Positions 44,777 through 55,900 of a stretch of 64,000 bases of DNA are shown in pieces. Numbering within the stretch: the first letter of the stretch is position 1; every line of letters starts with the position of its first letter. The DNA comes from Bromus sterilis (lineage: Eukaryota; Streptophyta; Magnoliopsida; Poales; Poaceae), in assembly GCA_950022295.1 (NCBI GenBank), contig OX465600.1:310444031-310508030 (forward strand). The letters are read 5' to 3'. Made by a program: the position numbers and the translations under genes. The notes under the pieces were generated by a model. The model was not told the DNA's origin. It did no database searches and worked only from the letters and a program-made list of their open reading frames with translations.

Positions 44777-45560
44777 TCAGACCCGTCCATGAGACGAAGG
44801 GTATTGCACTTATGTATTGGGTGCTGGCGGCTGCGCGTTTCTTCGAGCCTGCTTGGCTTCGCGTTGCTTCTCTTCAGGCCGTTGGAGAGTTCGGTGAACA
44901 GACGACAATCTCTTAGGGTGTGGCCTTCTCTAAGGTGCCCCCAGTCATCTTCGAAACAGTGGATTGTGCAGGGTCCATCCAGCTGTTCTTTGGCTGTGAG
45001 CTTGCTGGAGACGGCGTGCCTTCTTTTTCTTGCGACTAGGAACGACTGCGAGTGATCTTCTGAACGGGAGTGAAACCTTGGGTCGAGCTCTATTCCGTCG
45101 CTGATCGAGTGGTTCCGAATAAACTTGGAGAACTCATCTGGTCTTTGATCTGGGTCGTAGTACTCGCCGGACTGAGTTTCAGAGTCGTATTCGTGTCCCG
45201 TGGCGGGTGTCCGGGTGGTGGCGGGTGCTCGAGTGGAGTCCAAAGCTGTTGTTACACGTTGCGGTTCCTCGAGTGAGATTTCTATACAGATTTCTAGTAC
45301 TTGTTCCAGCGTCTTGGCTGGCTTCGTGGTCGCGGCTTGTGTTTGCCTTCTGGATCGTCTAGTTCTTTTTCGCCGGTGACTACTTTGGTAGTCGGCAAAA
45401 GATCGGACTTGGCCTAGCTGCGGGCCGAGCGATCTTGGTGGTGTGATGGAGAGGTTTGCGATGAACTTGAGTTCTTCGAGTGGATTGGATCTTGCCCGAG
45501 CCCTTGAGTTGTGACTTGCTGAAGACGGGACCGCCGAGATCGTGATTCCAACTTGTGTAG
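44773..45560 (-). pseudogene. T2 gag region
   Basis: A long frame (to 45609, the first codons inside the LTR) with ITISAVP, RARSNPLEELKFI, SGEYYDPDQRPDEFSKF, IRNHSISDGIELDPRF and a zinc-knuckle-like Cys-x2-His ... His-Thr-Leu-x2-Cys (CTIHCFEDD ... HTLRDC). A Gag core like that of T3 is not visible, as in T1. It ends in a frameshift at about 44775 before protease. Confidence 0.7.
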
Positions 45561-45561
45561 T

Positions 45562-45580
45562 TCCAATAGATGGCGCTAAT
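45562..45580 (-). other. T2 primer-binding site, decayed
   Basis: The minus strand reads TTAGCGCCATCTATTGGAAC, several changes from T1 (TTGGCGCCGACCATGGGGAC). The position next to the LTR end is conserved. Confidence 0.6.
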
Positions 45581-46024
45581 TGACAAGGATTAGCCTCGGC
45601 AAATCCCATGGTCAGGGACCCTGGGATAGATCGTAGAGAAGAACATGTTGGCGTTACTCGTCGGCTAACAGGAGAAGCACTTCCAGCTCGATTGTATTAT
45701 GCGAGGCGGCAATTACAATGGAGGTCTAGGCGAGTTCGCTTAAGACCGGAGGTGGTGATTGAAGATTGGATGTCCTGAGACGACCCCTCCCAGCCTTTAT
45801 ATACTAGGCTAGGACTCGGGGAGTCCGTCTCAGGTTACAAAGACGATTGCCTAATCTAACTTTGCCTTGGACGCCAAGTCTTGCCTTCCATGTTAGTCGC
45901 GGACTCCTACGTCGATGCCTTGAGTGGGCCATTCATAGGCCCGTCGAGGCTTCCAGCAGGCCTTCTGTCTTCATACGCACCAGGTATCCTCACGCACAGG
46001 AGTCGTGGGGTCACCCCCTCGTCA
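45581..46024 (-). mobile_element. T2 5' LTR
   Basis: 444 bp, TG...CA on the minus strand, TATA box TATATAAA on the minus strand at 45796-45803, followed on the right by CCAGG. Confidence 0.95.
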
Positions 46025-46354
46025 CCAGGTAGGGCACCAGAGGAGGTGGGAGCCCCCCAGGCGGCCTCCCGGCGCGGCCAGGGGTGGGGCCGCGCCAGCA
46101 GGGCGCCTGGGGCCCCTCTGCCCCCCCCCCCCTCCACTGGCCCCACTTCTGGCTCGTGGAAGCTTCTGGTGCTTGGATTTTTTGTGAATTTTCTGAGGCA
46201 CCTAAAAATCCATAATCCTGCACACAATAAAAGCATACAGGCAGGTCTACTGAAAACAGCGTCAGTACGAGTTAGTTTAGTTCAAATCATGCAAGAATGA
46301 GGGCAAAACAATAGCAAAAGTGTTTGGAAAAGTAGATACGTTTGAGATGTATCA
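46025..46354 (-). mobile_element. N 3' LTR, proximal part
   Basis: The first about 325 bp of the N LTR after the T2 duplication. The minus strand starts TGATACATCTCAAACGTATC at 46354. The polypurine tract GTTTGGTGGAGT follows at about 46355-46367 (minus strand). Confidence 0.8.
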
Positions 46355-48409
46355 ACTCCACCAAACTTAGCATATTGCTTGTCCTCAAGCAATTCAGTTC
46401 AACGAACTGGACGCGACAAAGAAAACTTTGACAAACTCTTTTGCTTCATTAGATGTATATAAGCATGTACTACGAAAAGAGTTTAGCAAGTATTGAAACA
46501 ATGCTATGAGGACAATGCACGAAGCAATCCTTATTTCAAGTGATCAATCACAAACAACCAAAAGTAAATAATATGCTGCCGAAAATCAAGAAAATATCAC
46601 AATGCACATAGCTTGAACATACTAGAGTGGTATCTCGCTAGCCTCCATGAGTGAAGAAAAACATAAATGCAGAAAATCCTCCGGATTTTTAAAGGAGACT
46701 AGAACTAGGAATTTCAGAACAAGCAATATCATAATCACGCAGAAGACAATGTGGTACTTTGGGAAAATTTATGTTACACTAAAAATGACAATTATGCTCT
46801 CAATAGTTGGTGCTTTGAAGAAAGAAGGGGAGACTCTCGAACCGTGCCTTTTTTATGGCAAGGTTGAAAACTCGTGGTTGGATGCAAAGACTAAACATGT
46901 ACCAGAGCTCTTGGTTTTGAAAACAGAAATAAAATTCTTTTGAGAAGTGCAATTTTCTAGTCAACGGTGAACGGTAAAGGTCTCTCAATATCTCCCATGC
47001 CAACCATATTGATGCCGTTTTTTTCTTACACTTTTGTTCCCTTATCCATACATCATTTGACGGTCTATGGTACCTTTTATTTTTCCTCAAGTATGGAAGG
47101 AAGTTTTCTCGTTCCATCTATCATTAGCAGCATTTGGTCCATTTCATTCCATCATCAAGTATAGGGGAGGTGTAACTCTTTATTTTTAAATTGACTAGTT
47201 AAAACTTACGTCAAAATATTTTTGGCATGCTAGATACTGATTTTCCCTCACCGTACCATGATCTTGTACGGTTACAAAAGGGAAGCTTTTGAATGAGTTT
47301 CGAGATGGCACAAGAAAGTCTAAATTAGGGATGGCCGGTAAATACCATATATAGAAGGTATGGTGGACTCAAGTGGAATAACTGGTTTGAAAATGAGTTT
47401 GGATACACAAGAAGAATTCCGCTTAGTGCGAGTGAAGGCTTGAAAAAGACTGGGAAGCGACCAACTAGAGATCACTAATGGGCGTAATCATCCAAAGAGA
47501 CAAAGTAACATTGAATCGGGCATGAAAGTGATATAACTATTCCGAAATAAAAAAGATCATCAAGGCATGATAGACTTTTTAGTCATAAACATGTGTGAAC
47601 ATGTTCCAAGTCAATCCAAAAATTGTCCGAAGGGAAATACCACTTCAATATGCCAAACCATGAACAATGCAATGCATGTAAATCATTCGGACAACACATT
47701 ATGCACTCTAGCTATTTGAGATCAGCCACAAAGAAAGCATGAACACTGGGAAAGCATTGTAAACATAGCACTATGTCGCTACAAGCTGGTCTCTAGATCA
47801 TAAGTACAGGCATAAGTACAAAAGTAGAAACAAGAAGAGTTCATACCAGTTTTCCTTGTTGCTTCCCTTTCGTCGATCTTCGTCATTACTGGCTTGTCAC
47901 TTGCACGATCGAATGTGGGAAATATAGTCAAATGCCATCACGGACTCGAGCTGAGCTCTGAAAACAAAGCAAACTAAAGAGAGAAAGGAAATCTTTTTGG
48001 GGTTTTCAAAGGTTAACGAAAGCAAAAGAAAAGAGAAATCTTTTTTTTGTTTTTGCAAATTAAAGAGAAAAGAAGTACGGGAAAAAACTTCAAAAAGATC
48101 AAAGCGAACAAAATAAAAACGGATAATACAATGAAAAAGGGAGAAGGGCACGCACTCCCCCAAGCTTAGGCTTTTGGCCTAAGTTGGTAACAGCTACTTC
48201 CCCTAGGAGCCTCCCGCTCCGGGGTGGTGCGGGTGAGTCCAAGGGTCGTATGAGGCTTCTGGTGCGTACGCCGAAGTCCTCGGATCCTCACACAAAGAAG
48301 GATCTGCGCTCCAAGCAGAGGAAGACCCTTCACAAAACTGCGTGACAGTCTCCCCTGGAAAGGTGGAAACTCACCGTGCTCCTCCTCGTTAGGCACAACC
48401 CCCTCCATG
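46355..48409 (-). other. N 3' untranslated region
   Basis: No convincing gene. Short minus-strand frames at 47117-46800 and 48163-47897 lack recognisable motifs. The region between the 3' gene and polypurine tract is long, as usual in Athila-type elements. Confidence 0.6.
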
Positions 48410-48420
48410 GGGTTATGAAA

Positions 48421-49405
48421 CTAGTACTCGACCACGAACTCATCAAACTGGATAACATCAAAGGACCATCCGTTCCTGCAAGAAAAATCAAACAAAAGAG
48501 GTGCAGGTAGACGGATCTCGCGTTTCGCGGAAGATCCAAAACGCAAGATATAATCAAGGTTACCAAACTCGGAAGTCCTGGTAACAAACTCATGCCTCTT
48601 CATAGTAGCAAGATCAAAACTTAAATAAGTAAAAGGCTTATCATCAGGGTGTGGGGTGCCATTAAGAGACTCAAGGATAAGAGTGGCATAAACGCCACCA
48701 AATAAATCTCCCTTGTTACCATTCGTAGCAAGGCGTCGAGCTATTAAGGTACCCACATTATACTCATTCTCCCCTGAGAGGGCGTTTGCCAGGATAGCAA
48801 TATCCGGCGCAGAACTGTTGCTCGTGTTGTCACGAGCTAACACCCCTCTAGCAATAAAATACGCAAAATACCTGAGGTGGGGGAATAAGATGCTGGAAAT
48901 CTTTGAACGATGAATATCCCTTGTCTCCTGGTTGCAAAGGGAGTTGAAGACAGTTCTCAGCTCAGAGGAATGAGAATTCATCTATGCCGTCTTCCCAGCG
49001 TTCGGCACTCCTATTATATCACAAAATCTTGCCAGACCTGGTCAAAAGATCATTGTAAATTTTAAACTCAATAATACCAGCATCATGATTATATTTGAAA
49101 CTATTAATAAAATAGGAGGTGAGTTTATGATACTGAGTAACACGGCAGGTTGCCAGCCGTGTCAAACCTACATTGGCACAAAGGCCGTAGAATCCCTCCT
49201 TAATTCATGCAGCTTCGAGGAAAGCATCGCACGGATACGTCATTGCGTGTGCTGAACTTGTGTCTTCCAACAACTCTAAGGGCACATGATCTCCATTGTA
49301 GCTCACCCTAGCAGCCGAGGGTGATGCTGCAGCTCTAGTAACTCGATCGGAGCGCTCGGGCTTCTTCTTCCCAAGCCACGCTTTTTATTTTCCTAGAAAA
49401 CTCAT
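48421..49405 (-). pseudogene. N Athila-type 3' gene (Athila ORF1 / env-like position)
   Basis: This gene lies after the pol position in Athila elements; its role is unproven. Here it starts at ATG 49405 (MSFLGK, with a stop six codons on), continues with LLEDTSSAHAMTYPCDAFLE and VTQYHKLTSYFINSF, and has a 186-codon open tail 48981-48421 (FIARGVLARDNTSN, NALSGENEYNVGTLIARR, NGNKGDLFGGVYATLIL, EFGNLDYILRFG, REIRLPAPLLFDF). Many Triticeae Athila copies have closely similar text by memory. No signal peptide or membrane span is visible, which argues against a working envelope. An acceptor-like ATTCAG stands 2 bases before the ATG and a CAGGTGAGT donor-like site at about 49767-49775, so it may have been reached by splicing. 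Confidence 0.65.
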
Positions 49406-49414
49406 TTCTGAATT

Positions 49415-50190
49415 TTTTTGACAATTCAAAAATACAAGGATTTAAGCAAAGTAAGTTGAGGCAAACTACTCTACTCACTTACCTAAGGCATAAACTTGCA
49501 TCAAAACTTGTAAAATAAATTTCTACACATGCATGCAATCTCATATGAAAAGCACCAATAACTACTAAATACTCACAAATTAAGCCACCAATCAAAAATC
49601 TAATTGGAGGGGTGGAGGAGTTACATACCAGGGAGTATTTTCTCAAAATCTCAGCTCAAATCATGGGTTGTAGAGAGAGATCAAAAATCGCCTCCAAGAA
49701 CAGCAAGAATGCAAGAACAAGTGCAGAACTCGTGTTTTGGGGAAGAAAGAGAGAGGGAGGAAGAAGACTCACCTGGATGGCTGCCTTGTGGGCCCCAGGC
49801 ACCCAGCGGGCGTGGCCAGGGGGCAGGCCGCTCCAACTGGCTTCCTGGGCCAATGGTGGTCCCCCCTGGTCAGCCCTAGGTTCCCTTGGGTCACTTTTGA
49901 CGTGGAATTTTTTATTTTTATTTTTCTGGAATTTTTCTGAAAACTTCACTGTTGAAAAAAATTCGAGGTTCAAAAAGCTATGAGACTTTCTGAAAACTTG
50001 AAACAGTGGTTAGAAAAGTGAAGCTTCAAAAACATAAAACTTTGGTACGGCAAGGAGAACAAAAGCTAAAGAAAATGAAAAAAAACAAGCTTCACTTTTT
50101 ACCTATATAAAACATGCTATCTAGCAAGGTTGATCAAGTCTTACCAACGAACCGGCGATATTAGAGCAGAAAGCTTCACCTCTTATGAAG
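49415..50190 (-). other. N spacer between protease and 3' gene
   Basis: The position where reverse transcriptase, RNase H and integrase should lie. None is seen on either strand. The GC-rich stretch 49760-49880 recalls the LTR core of the W/N families. It is either the scar of a pol deletion or the leader of the 3' gene. Confidence 0.6.
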
Positions 50191-50193
50191 TGA

Positions 50194-51226
50194 TCATTGC
50201 ACCTTTAATTTAATGGACATTGTCCCCACCATAATGGTTTTGTATTTGTGGTGCACATGTAGAGGACACTCCAATTCTCCAATCTTCACGGTCTCGATAT
50301 TCTCTATAGAGTTAAGGCCATGCCTTTTGTCGATCTTCTTTGGAAAATACACCGTGTGTTCTTTATCATCAATGTTGAATTTAACTTTTCCTTCATTGCA
50401 ATCAATAATAGCACCCGCGGTGTTAAGAAAATTTCTACCTAGAATAATGGACATGCTCCCATCCTCGGGCATGTCAAGCACAACAAAATCTGTAAGGATT
50501 AAGCAATTAGCAAGTTTAACAGGAACATCCTCACAAATACCAATCGGGACGGCTGTTGACATATCAGCCATCTGAAGAGAGATATCTGTAGGGATTAGCT
50601 TTTCTAAACATAGCCTCTTATAAAGTGAAAAAGGCATGACACTCACTCCTGCTCCGAGGTCACATAAAGAAGTTTTGACATGATTGTTTTTTATGGAGCA
50701 AGGAATGGTGGGTATACCTGGATCACCAAGCTTCTCAGGAATCTTGCCACTGAAAGAGTAGTTAGCAAGCATGGTAGATATTTCCTCATTAGGGACTTTT
50801 CTTTTATTAGTAACAATATCCTTCATATATTTGGAATAAGGAGGTAACTTGATAGCATCGGTCAAAGGAATTTGAAGAAAAAGAGGCTTCATCCATGCAC
50901 AAAATTTATTATAGTGCTCTTTTTCTTTGGTTTTGAGAGACTTACCTGGAAAGGGCATGGGTTTATGTACCCATGGTTCTCTTTCCTCCCATGTCTTCTT
51001 GCGATGAAGTCTTCTCTTGTGTATTTCTTGCGTTTATCGGGTGCTTCTTCTTCTCGCACCTCAGGAGGATCATTCTTCTCCTTATCCTTTTCGGGCTCAG
51101 CACCATCTTCAGTCTCAGCATCGGAGGTAGACATGTTGTTAGGATCAACAACAGGTTCTTCACTTGTAATAGGATCATTGGAGTTGTCAGCTTCCTTATG
51201 TTTCTTCTTCTTCTTTTTCTTCTTTG
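50194..51226 (-). pseudogene. N gag tail and aspartic protease
   Basis: The first part (51226-50960) is a lysine-rich, acidic Gag tail ending YTREDFIARRHG. After a one-base shift at about 50985 the frame 50958-50194 holds a retropepsin of Athila type: SLCDLGAGVSVMPFSLYKRL with catalytic Asp-Leu-Gly-Ala (about 50660), VPIGICEDVPVKLANCLI, DFVVLDMPEDGSMSIILGRN and FLNTAGAIIDC. It is open for 254 codons to the stop at 50194. T3 is inserted upstream at 51231/51232, so the rest of gag lies beyond T3, outside the window. Confidence 0.8.
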
Positions 51227-51231
51227 GATAA

Positions 51232-51677
51232 TGACGGGGATGTACCCCGGCAAATCTCATGGTCAGGGACCCTGGGTTAGTCATGAGAGGCACAGCTTGG
51301 ACGATAAGCTCATCGGCTAATAGGAGGATACGTTCCTGCTTGATGTTATTGATTGGAGATGGCGATTACAGGGAAGCCGAGGCTGGTGCGCGCAAGGCTA
51401 GGTTACAAATTGTGTATTGCTTGATCTCGACGTCTCCCCTCCTAGCCCTTATATACTAGGCTAGGTCTCGAGGAGTCCGTCCTGATTACAGATGAGGTTT
51501 CCTAACCATGATCTTGTTCCGTACGGCAAGTTTGCACCTTCCTTATAACCCGCGGACTCCTACGTCGGTGCCACTAGTGGGCCAAGGTTGGACCCATGCG
51601 GCATCTTTGTGGGCCTTCTGTCCTCTGGTACACCGGGTAGGCTCATCCATAGGAGTCGTGGGGTCACCCCCACGTTA
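51232..51677 (-). mobile_element. T3 3' LTR
   Basis: 446 bp. The minus-strand start TAACGTGGGGGTGACCCC has TG mutated to TA; the end is CATCCCCGTCA. The polypurine tract next to it is CACTCGGGGGCTAC on the minus strand (51678-51691). Confidence 0.9.
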
Positions 51678-52848
51678 GTAGCCCCCGAGTGCCTGGGGGA
51701 CTCAAAGAGGCGCGGAGGGACTCGAATTCACTCTAGCGTCGTTTTGATGTATGCACGGTTCAACCGCGGGTCGTTGGCAGTCTGGGGCCCTAAAAAAACC
51801 TGTTTCGAGGGATGCTAAGCTGAAAGGGCCCAAGGTGTCGACTGGTCGAGCCTTGGTGAATTGCACTAGTGGCAAAAACCGCAGTAGCCCAATCAAACCC
51901 ATGTACCTCGACATGAATTTGGAACACTGGTGTCTAGAAAAAGTCATGCCGCTGCAGGTCTTACAGTGATCAATTGCCGCCAGTAAAGTTCGTAGCCTAG
52001 GCGCGTCGGCCCGGCTTTTTCTATCATGCATGCGCATGGAAAAGGTTGGGAGTCAAATCGCTCCCAGCCCGACCGATCTTCGCAGAGGGCTCTTACCTAC
52101 ACGCTAAGCTTGCGTGGCATCTGGGCACAGTGTATCGTGTTCCAGGAATATATATGTATTTTCATTGAGGCACGGAGCCTAGTAGATAATGCACCCACTT
52201 GGAATAAAAAATCAAGTGGGCGGTTTTTTAGCAATCACTCGTGGAGCTTCTCTGAGTGCTCGGGTGTAGAGGGATATTTGCTCGGGAGGTCGTCGAGTGC
52301 TTGAGTATATATAGAGTTTTTCGAGTAATCACTCGAATATCGCTTCTGCTCTCGGGGTGAGGGAGCACCCGATACTCCAGGACCGCTCGAGTTGGTGAGT
52401 GCAGGTCTGCTCATTATGCGTTGTGGTGAGGGAGCACCCGAAACTCTCATGGGTGCGAGTAATCACTCGAGCACGTTTTTACTTCTGGGTGAGGGAGCAC
52501 CCGAAAAACTCTCATGGGGATGCTCCCGATGGGAGTAAAAAGATTTGCTCATCGGAAAAAGATTTAAAAAGTTGAAATTCCAAAGCTGGGAAACATACTC
52601 GATACGCCTTGCGATGCTGGCTTAATTTTTCTGGTGTCTTTTACCATTGTAACCTGCTGAAGGAAATGACTTGGCGCTGTCCTGACGAGATTTTCGCTTC
52701 ATGTGATTATGGTCCTCTTTTTGCGCGCGTAGTGGGCGGTGCTGATACTGCGTCGTTTGGGTTTTCCATATTTTTCGCCTGTCGTGGGATCGTGCCACGT
52801 TTACTGGCCGCTGGGATCGAACGGTGCCCCTGCTCGCCTAGCTGGTGG
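51678..52848 (-). other. T3 3' untranslated region with hairpin blocks
   Basis: About 51678-52190 is colinear with T1 26564-26040. Three GGTGAGGGAGCACCCG blocks lie at about 52356, 52426 and 52487; each can fold GGGTG with CACCC. TGCTCCCGATGGGAGTA follows at 52520. No gene. Confidence 0.75.
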
Positions 52849-52855
52849 TTATATA
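52849..52855 (+). promoter_or_regulatory. Possible TATA box of the T3 antisense gene
   Basis: TTATATA in GGTTATATACC, 116-122 bp ahead of ATG 52971. Position fits; it is not conserved with the B3 promoters. Confidence 0.45.
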
Positions 52856-52970
52856 CCGAGCGTCTGGGTCAATTTTAGGTTTTACCCAGCCATTGCCTTC
52901 TGCCCTCGCTGCTAGATTCCCCTGTTCTTGAGCCTTCTCTTTCCTCCTGTTGCTGCTTACTGCGGGATTG

Positions 52971-55900
52971 ATGACAACGCGCTCTCGTGCTGCTCCGGAA
53001 TAGGCCAAGATGTCCGGGAAGTGGGAGCGCTCGACTTTTGGGGTCGCAGATCTTGGCCCGCTGATTGCCGATGGCTTGCTGGCTGGAGATGCCGTGCGGA
53101 TTCCAGGGGAAGAACCTGTTCCTGCTGCCCTAGCCGATGAGCGGGTGTGCTTTTAGGCGTTCTTTCCTCACGGGTTTGCCCTTCCAATTCACCCTTTTGT
53201 TCGTGGTTTGCTGTACACCTATCGGCTTCAGCTGCACAATTTGACTCCCAATGGGATTTTGCACATTGCTTGCTTTATTACCCTGTGTGAGGCTTTCTTG
53301 GGGATCTATCCCCATTGGGGGCTCTGGAAGCACCTCTTTTGTATAAAGAGGACGAACTCTGAGTACGATGTAGGGCAGGTGCATATATCCATTAGGGACT
53401 CCAAATCGTACTTTGATTTGGAGATGCCTGACTCTGTCAGTGCTTGACGAAAAAGTTGGTTCTATCTGAAGGACCAGCACATTGATGGGCAGCGATTTGG
53501 TCTTGCTCCCTTTAATCCTGAAGCGCAGGTAGTCAAGAAGGCCTCATGGTCTCATTCTTTGTCTCCGAAAGAGTCATCTAAACTGGCTCCATTCTTGGAG
53601 AGGATTGCCCTGGTGAAGGACAACTTGACCGGTGGGCAGCTCCTCTATGTGTTCATTGGGAGGCGCGTGCAACCCTTGCAGTCACGAGCCCGTCCCATGT
53701 GGCAATATGAGTGACTCGGGGACTCGACGAGATGCTCCGGCCAAGAGCTTGACGCCGATGGCCTCTTGGCTCGGATCCAGTACGTGACCAAATGCTCGAA
53801 CGTTTCCGAGATGGGTTTCGTCACTCCGTATTCTTCTGATCACGCGCTGCCGCAGGTTCGCGTTTTTGAATTTCCCATGTGACTAGAGATACTTGTTTGA
53901 CTGCTTGCTGACGATGTTTCTTGCTTTTGTAGGATCATGTTCCCGTGTTGTGCAACCCTCCGCAGCCGGAGGATGCTGATATTTGCGAGGAGCCGGATGC
54001 TTCCGCTGCTGAAGATGTGGCGCCGAGTGCTGGTGTCGGCGTGCTTGCGGGTGCGGATGAGTCCACGGCGATCGATCTGCAGGGAACCGAAGATAGTGAA
54101 GAGTCAGCGCCTTTTCGCGTCAAGCGGTCGCGGCCTTCGGGCGCCGAGGATCTTGACGCGTCTAGTGGTGCTGTTCCGATGTCTGTACCGCCTGCCGAGC
54201 CGTCTCCTTCTGCTGCTGAATTCAAGAGGCCCAGGTTTGGGAGGTTGTTGCGTGTTGGCTCTGTGCGCGGCGGGTAAGCATATGCTTGTCTTTGCTGAGG
54301 CTGTTTTTCCTCTGTTCTTTTGTCTGATGGGTTTTGTCTTGTAGCGCTGCGACTGCTCCGGCTGCTTCCTCCTCTAGTGTGGCTGCTGTCGACCTGCAGT
54401 CGACTGACTCCGGAGCGGCCGCCAAGCATACTGGGGATTCGTCGGCTGCAGTTTATCGGCATGTACCATCAGTGACCCCTGTTGTCCCGGCTGCGTGTGT
54501 GATTCCTACTGTTGCTCCTCCAGTGGCGTCTGGTATTGTTGTTCCTAATGCCGAGCCTGCTGCTCCCGATCGTCCTTACTTGGGCCGTCGCGATCTTGGT
54601 GTCGAGGATAAAGTCCGCTTCTTCGACCGCATAGCTGGGCTGGTAAGTTTGCTTCATGTTTGCTTGTGTAGTTGTTGTTATCGGGGGCACGGCAGTGCTC
54701 CCGATGGGAGTATCCCCCGAGGCTGCAAGCAAGTGCTTGCGGTTGCTTGCAGTCTTGCCTTGGTTCTGTTTTTCCTTTGTGTCGTCATTGGGAGCACGGC
54801 CAATGCTCCCGATAGGAGTTGCCCCCGAGGCTGCAAGCAAACGCTTGCGATTGGTTGTAGTCTTGCTTTGGCTCTGACTTTGATATCCTATTTCTTCGGG
54901 TAGTCGGTGTTTCAACACTGTGAGCGTCTGGTGGTCGATGCTGAGCGTTGGCGGCAGGCCCACGCTTCTGCCCATGATGCTTTGTCTGCCATGAGGGGTG
55001 AGTAATTCTTCCTGTGCTTCCGTGCTTGAACAGCTGGGTCTTCGATTCTGAGTGTTGTCTTGTGTTTTCAGACCGTCGTCAGACTGCCGAGAAGCAGGCG
55101 GAAAGAACGGTTTCCACCCTTAAGGATGCTTTGGCTTCCAAGGAGAAGGAGCTGCACGATCAGCACGAGGAGCTGGTGCGCCTGCGTCGGGCTGAGGATG
55201 CGCTTGTGCAGGCGGAGGCGGTCGAGTGCGATCGTCTTTGGGTCTTGGCGGACTCGCTTATGTGTAAGTCATTGTTTCGTTGCTGGGTGCTTTGTCTCCT
55301 TCCTCCTTTCGTAGTGATTTCTGTTGCCTGGTGCAGCCTCCACGGGTGCGAGTGTGACGGAAGTGGCTGCATCGGAATCTGGAGTTCTCCGGGGGGCCGT
55401 GGATGCCATATCGGTCGCTGTTGAAGTTGCCAAGGGTGTCTGTGCCTGGGCTTCTGCTCTTGTGGGTCTTGCTCATCAGCATCTCATGCCGGAGGGCGTG
55501 AAGGTACCTACTGGTCTGGACGCCCGCGTTGCTGCATTTGGTAATGGCGGGGATCTCTTGGAAGAGCTAGTTGGGGAGACCGTGGTGAGTGGTCTTTCCA
55601 CGTCCTTTGTTGTTCTTCTGGGGCACGGAGTTGCTATTGACGATTTGTTGGTTGAGACTATCCTTGCTTATAGTGACGAGCAGAGTGCGCGAGCCACTGT
55701 TCTGGCTCGTCGCCTGCAGGAGGTTGTGGATGGTCAGTATCCCTCTTCTGTAGGCAAGGGGGGCTCGTAGCCATGTCGTGCCATTTGGAACTTTCTGGTT
55801 GTAATATGCCTCCTTTGTTGTGATGGATCTGTGTTACCTGGATTGAAGTAACTGTTTGGCCGTCCTGCTGTTGTGTTTGATTGTCTTTTCTTTTTGTTCA

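Larger units (their letters stand above)
12801..46024 (-). mobile_element. T2: Tat-lineage Ty3/gypsy element, minus strand, TSD CCAGG
   Basis: A complete but split element. LTRs of 444 bp lie at 12801-13244 (3') and 45581-46024 (5'), flanked by the identical duplication CCAGG at 12796-12800 and 46025-46029. Removing the insertions S (13716-27410) and W1 (32971-43744) leaves about 8.75 kb. Order on the minus strand: 5' LTR, gag, protease, reverse transcriptase, RNase H, a second RNase H, integrase, a 68 bp tandem array, the antisense B3-like gene, spacer, 3' LTR. The second RNase H is the mark of the Tat lineage. I count about 33 substitutions between the LTRs (about 7.4%), roughly 2.8 million years at 1.3e-8 per site per year. 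Confidence 0.9.

Noticed and set aside
51000..51320. Plus-strand Phe/Ser-rich frames
   Set aside because: They are complements of the Lys-rich Gag tail of N.
53935..54462. Minus-strand 175-codon frame
   Set aside because: It is the shadow of exons 2-3 of the T3 antisense gene, low complexity, without motif.
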